A stretch of DNA of 7,805 bases from positions 1 through 7,805 of the forward strand of contig QXZO01000025.1 in the NCBI GenBank assembly GCA_009886305.1, read 5' to 3'. Position numbers and translations under genes: made by a program. Positions within the stretch are counted from its first letter, which is position 1, and each line of letters begins with the position of its first letter. This document shows, piece by piece, positions 5,775 through 7,805 of the stretch. This DNA is from Betaproteobacteria bacterium. GTDB taxonomy: Bacteria; Pseudomonadota; Gammaproteobacteria; Burkholderiales; Eutrophovitaceae. The notes beneath the pieces were generated by a model that saw only the letters and a list, made by a program, of their open reading frames with translations, did no database searches and was not told the origin of the DNA.

Positions 5775-5846
5775 ATGAAGAATAGACCGGTAAACTTAAA
5801 TTATGATTACGTATGTAATACTTGTGTAAATTTAATGAAAGGATAA
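5775..5846 (+). CDS. Possible 23-residue leader peptide with a CxxC motif
   Basis: ATG 5775 to TAA 5844-5846 encodes a 23-residue peptide starting MKNRPVNLNYDY and containing C14-N-T-C17. Its stop codon directly abuts the rhodanese ATG at 5847, in the same frame, and the rhodanese SD (AAAGGA, 5838-5843) lies within its last codons. That arrangement would suit translational coupling. No SD precedes its own ATG, only an A/T-rich stretch, so translation is uncertain. It may instead be untranslated leader. Confidence 0.25.
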   Translation: MKNRPVNLNYDYVCNTCVNLMKG

Positions 5847-6227
5847 ATGATGAAAAATGCAAAGGACTACCTCAGTGAGGCGAATGCTTTAGTCGAGCGC
5901 GTATCGGTCGAGGAAGGGATTGAGCTACACAAAAGCAAAGCAGCTATTTTTATTGATGTTCGTGACTCCTCGGCAGTCGCCGACTCTGGAACTATTGATG
6001 GTGCCTTGAGAATTCCACGGGGTTTTATGGAATTTGCCGCAGATCCTGAGAGCCCCTTCTATAATGCACAGCTCAGTAGAGATGCGACGATTATTCTTGT
6101 TTGTGGTGCGGGTGGTCAGGCTGCGCTAGCGGGTAAAACAATGAAGGAGATGGGTTATGAGAACGTGCGAAATATTGGAGGATTCCCCGACTGGCGTGAT
6201 GCTGGCGGAGATACAGAGGCCGCTTGA
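5847..6227 (+). CDS. Single-domain rhodanese-like sulfurtransferase
   Basis: This 126-residue protein with no signal peptide is a one-domain rhodanese. Such enzymes move sulfane sulfur through a cysteine persulfide to an acceptor thiol. Landmarks are the strand AIFIDVRDSSAVADSGTIDGA at 33-53 (the DVR motif and the G-x-I-x-G-A turn), IPRG at 56-59, and the active loop C86-G-A-G-G-Q91, a six-residue loop typical of sulfur rather than phosphate chemistry. The C-terminal helix AALAGKTMKEMGYENVRNIGGFPDW at 92-116 ends in the usual GG-x-x-x-W. The start may be ATG 5847 or the adjacent ATG 5850; AAAGG at 5838-5842 is 4 or 7 nt away, so 5850 has the better spacing. A MORN protein gene begins 23 bp after the stop, so the two are probably co-transcribed. 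The physiological acceptor is not evident. Confidence 0.88.
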   Translation: MMKNAKDYLSEANALVERVSVEEGIELHKSKAAIFIDVRDSSAVADSGTIDGALRIPRGFMEFAADPESPFYNAQLSRDATIILVCGAGGQAALAGKTMKEMGYENVRNIGGFPDWRDAGGDTEAA

Positions 6228-6250
6228 GATCCATTTAAAATTTAGAAATT

Positions 6251-6955
6251 ATGCGGTTTAGAATATTTTTAGTTACGTTGTTGTGTTTTATCTCTGTTGC
6301 TCAAGCGGAAGATGCATCAAAGTGCGTGGGCGATAAGCATGAGCTTTGGACAAGCTGCACAGGAGCGATCCAAGCAGAGAGTTTTTCGTACATCGGTGAT
6401 TTTATTGACGGTAAACCGCATGGTGAGGGCATACTCGAAGACGCTTTTGGTACAAAGTACGATGGAGAATTCAGGCAGGGGAAGAAAGATGGGCAGGGCG
6501 AGATGACATTCGGTTCTGAACACCCCTTGTCAGGCTCTATCTACGTCGGACACTTTAAAAATGACATGCCCCATGGACAAGGAGCTATGCAGTACCAAGA
6601 CGGGGCAAAGTATGAGGGCTCTTATCAATTCGGTCAGTTTCATGGACACGGCTCTATGAAATTTATTAACGGTGATCACTATCGAGGTGGTTACAGGGAA
6701 GGTCGGAAAGAAGGTTTTGGAATCTACACATATGCTGATGGTGCTATTTATGAGGGACGCTGGCGAAATGACCAGGAGCACGGTCGGGGCCGCCAGACTT
6801 ATTCAAGCGGTGGAAAATACGTGGGTAATTTTCAAAATGGCGCGCCGAATGGCACGGGTGTTTATACCTTTTCTAACGGCGCATCGTATAAAGCCACGTG
6901 GATAGACGGCGAACCCCTTAAGGAAACGATTGAGAACCTACCTTTAGAAAAGTAA
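6251..6955 (+). CDS. Secreted MORN-repeat protein, eight repeats
   Basis: This 234-residue protein has a signal peptide at about 1-19 (MRFR, hydrophobic core, VAQA cleavage before ED), so it is probably periplasmic or surface-exposed. Eight MORN repeats of the Y-x-G-x-(W/F)-x-x-G-x-x-x-G-x-G type start at Tyr47, 70, 98, 121, 144, 167, 190 and 213. Spacing is 23 residues throughout except for one 28-residue step, where SEHPLSG is inserted near 89-95. The last repeat is incomplete. Before the repeats, Cys25 and Cys36 flank KHELWTS and may form a disulfide. MORN arrays make an elongated beta sheet used for binding partners or lipids; the ligand is unknown and there is no fused catalytic domain. 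The ATG at 6251 lies 23 bp after the rhodanese stop with no clear SD, so translation may depend on the upstream gene. It converges on the SDR gene with a 7-bp gap. Confidence 0.9.
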   Translation: MRFRIFLVTLLCFISVAQAEDASKCVGDKHELWTSCTGAIQAESFSYIGDFIDGKPHGEGILEDAFGTKYDGEFRQGKKDGQGEMTFGSEHPLSGSIYVGHFKNDMPHGQGAMQYQDGAKYEGSYQFGQFHGHGSMKFINGDHYRGGYREGRKEGFGIYTYADGAIYEGRWRNDQEHGRGRQTYSSGGKYVGNFQNGAPNGTGVYTFSNGASYKATWIDGEPLKETIENLPLEK

Positions 6956-6962
6956 CTGTCGA

Positions 6963-7742
6963 CTATAAATCCAGCTTTTCGTGGTTCCACCAAGGTAGTG
7001 CTGAATGTGGCCTCAAATCTAATTCATGTGTCCATGCTGAAGGATGTTGTCGCGCGAGGTGAAAGTAGCTATCCGCAATTTGATCGGGAACCAACAAGCC
7101 ATTTTTTTCGTAGCCTTTTCGTTGTTTAAGTTCTTCGAACGCCTCGGCCCCCAACATTTTTCCGAGCGTGTCTGGGGCATCGATAAGACCATCAATTACG
7201 ATGTGTGCGATATGTATACCTTTAGGTGCGAACTCGGCATTTAAAGATTGACACAGCATTCGACGCGAAGCCATTGTGGCTGCATGCGAGTGTTGACCGC
7301 CGTTTCCTCTTACTGAGGCAGTTGCTCCGGTAACAAGGAGGCTACCCGTTGAACGCTTCACCATGCAGGGAAGCAGTGTTTTAGCAAGGCGAAATAGCCC
7401 AAATGTGCCTAATTTCCAACCTAGTTCAAAGACTTTAAGTGTTGTGCTGTCTAGATAACGGTCACCAATTTGAGCCCCTACGTTATAAACAGCCGTATCA
7501 ATTGGACCGATTTCCGTTTCTATTTTTTCGACAAGTGCTTCAAGATCATCTGGGACCGTTACGTCAACTATAAAACCAGTTGCCTCGTAGCCATTCGTTG
7601 TAAGTTCGTGAATAGATTTATCAAGACCTTTTTGATTACTTCTTCTCACAAGACAGACATAGTCCCCTTCTTTGGCGAACCTTCTTGCCGTTGCCATACC
7701 TATTCCCGCACCCGCGCCTATAATTAAACAAACTTTACGCAT
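6963..7742 (-). CDS. SDR-family protein with substituted catalytic Tyr and Lys
   Basis: This 259-residue protein has the length and Rossmann fold of classical short-chain dehydrogenases/reductases. The nucleotide-binding loop is G9-A-G-A-G-I-G15. Arg33 and Arg34 after the second strand could favour NADP(H) (inference). Asp60 in VDVT and N87-V-G-A (the NAG motif) are present. GATASVRG at 139-146 corresponds to the catalytic Ser region. Aligning back from SLNAEF, the usual Y-x-x-x-K becomes H153-A-A-T-M157, so both Tyr and Lys are lost. GIHIAHIVIDGLIDAP at 175-190 places it near an SDR subgroup with a GATAS...VIDG pattern, in which, from memory, Tyr is often Phe but Lys is kept. It may bind nucleotide without classical dehydrogenase activity, or use other residues. 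The ATG at 7742 has no clear SD. No partner gene on this strand is visible in the window. Confidence 0.85.
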   Translation of the reverse strand: MRKVCLIIGAGAGIGMATARRFAKEGDYVCLVRRSNQKGLDKSIHELTTNGYEATGFIVDVTVPDDLEALVEKIETEIGPIDTAVYNVGAQIGDRYLDSTTLKVFELGWKLGTFGLFRLAKTLLPCMVKRSTGSLLVTGATASVRGNGGQHSHAATMASRRMLCQSLNAEFAPKGIHIAHIVIDGLIDAPDTLGKMLGAEAFEELKQRKGYEKNGLLVPDQIADSYFHLARQHPSAWTHELDLRPHSALPWWNHEKLDL

Positions 7743-7805
7743 GTTTTATACCGTATTTTTTATGGATCGATTATCTTAATATTTTTATCTAGACACTACG
7801 TTTTA

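Larger units (their letters stand above)
5252..5846. other. Spacer of about 595 bp with no sizeable gene
   Basis: All frames carry frequent stops. The longest conspicuous open run (5454-5582, +, 43 codons) lacks a start and a recognisable family, so it is no better than chance. Visible elements are the SD/ATG hairpin at 5608-5648, a candidate promoter at 5731-5760 and the leader frame at 5775-5846. The first 350 bp hold nothing I can support. Confidence 0.5.

Noticed and set aside
5806..5819. ATTAC-GTAT-GTAAT inverted repeat in the rhodanese leader
   Set aside because: Five-base arms in AT-rich sequence are common by chance, and no second site was seen.

Overview
This is a 7.8 kb piece of a moderately AT-rich chromosome, most likely from a Gram-negative proteobacterium. 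A gammaproteobacterium, perhaps marine, fits best; that placement is an inference. The evidence is a partial outer-membrane beta-barrel, two exported c-type cytochromes (one of the diheme c4 type), cleavable signal peptides, and family types (PhyH dioxygenase, DUF3237, DUF429, degenerate SDR) common in such genomes. I see no tRNA, rRNA, CRISPR array, transposase, phage gene or plasmid function.

Layout. At the left edge is the C-terminus of a beta-barrel protein (+). It converges on a minus-strand cluster: diheme cytochrome c, then a PhyH-type Fe(II)/2-oxoglutarate dioxygenase 37 bp later, then a DUF429 protein 91 bp further on. A 48-codon reading frame with a good ribosome binding site (2816-2962, +) diverges from that cluster. 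It meets a small HTH regulator (-) tail to tail, overlapping by 8 bp. The regulator has a convincing sigma70-type promoter about 120 bp upstream. Next comes a broken DUF3237 gene (+), with an in-frame stop, at least one frameshift and an imperfect in-frame repeat of its N-terminal motif. A DUF393 thiol-disulfide-type protein (-) and a monoheme cytochrome c (+) then diverge from a region holding an 11-bp perfect inverted repeat. A rho-independent terminator closes the cytochrome gene.

A stretch of about 600 bp follows without a sizeable gene. It contains a symmetrical hairpin over an SD-plus-ATG element, a candidate promoter, and a 23-codon leader frame with a CxxC motif whose stop codon touches the next start. 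That next gene is a single-domain rhodanese, apparently co-transcribed with a secreted eight-repeat MORN protein. The window ends with a convergent SDR-family gene (-) whose catalytic Tyr and Lys are both replaced.

How the genes relate. There is a loose redox theme: two cytochromes, a CxxC thiol-disulfide-type protein, a rhodanese, an SDR and a dioxygenase. The sequence does not show a single pathway. I found no strong evidence of a new multi-gene defence or biosynthetic system. The best leads are small: the rhodanese leader frame, the SD-sequestering hairpin, the decaying DUF3237 gene, the double active-site loss in the SDR, and the extra CxxC in the monoheme cytochrome.
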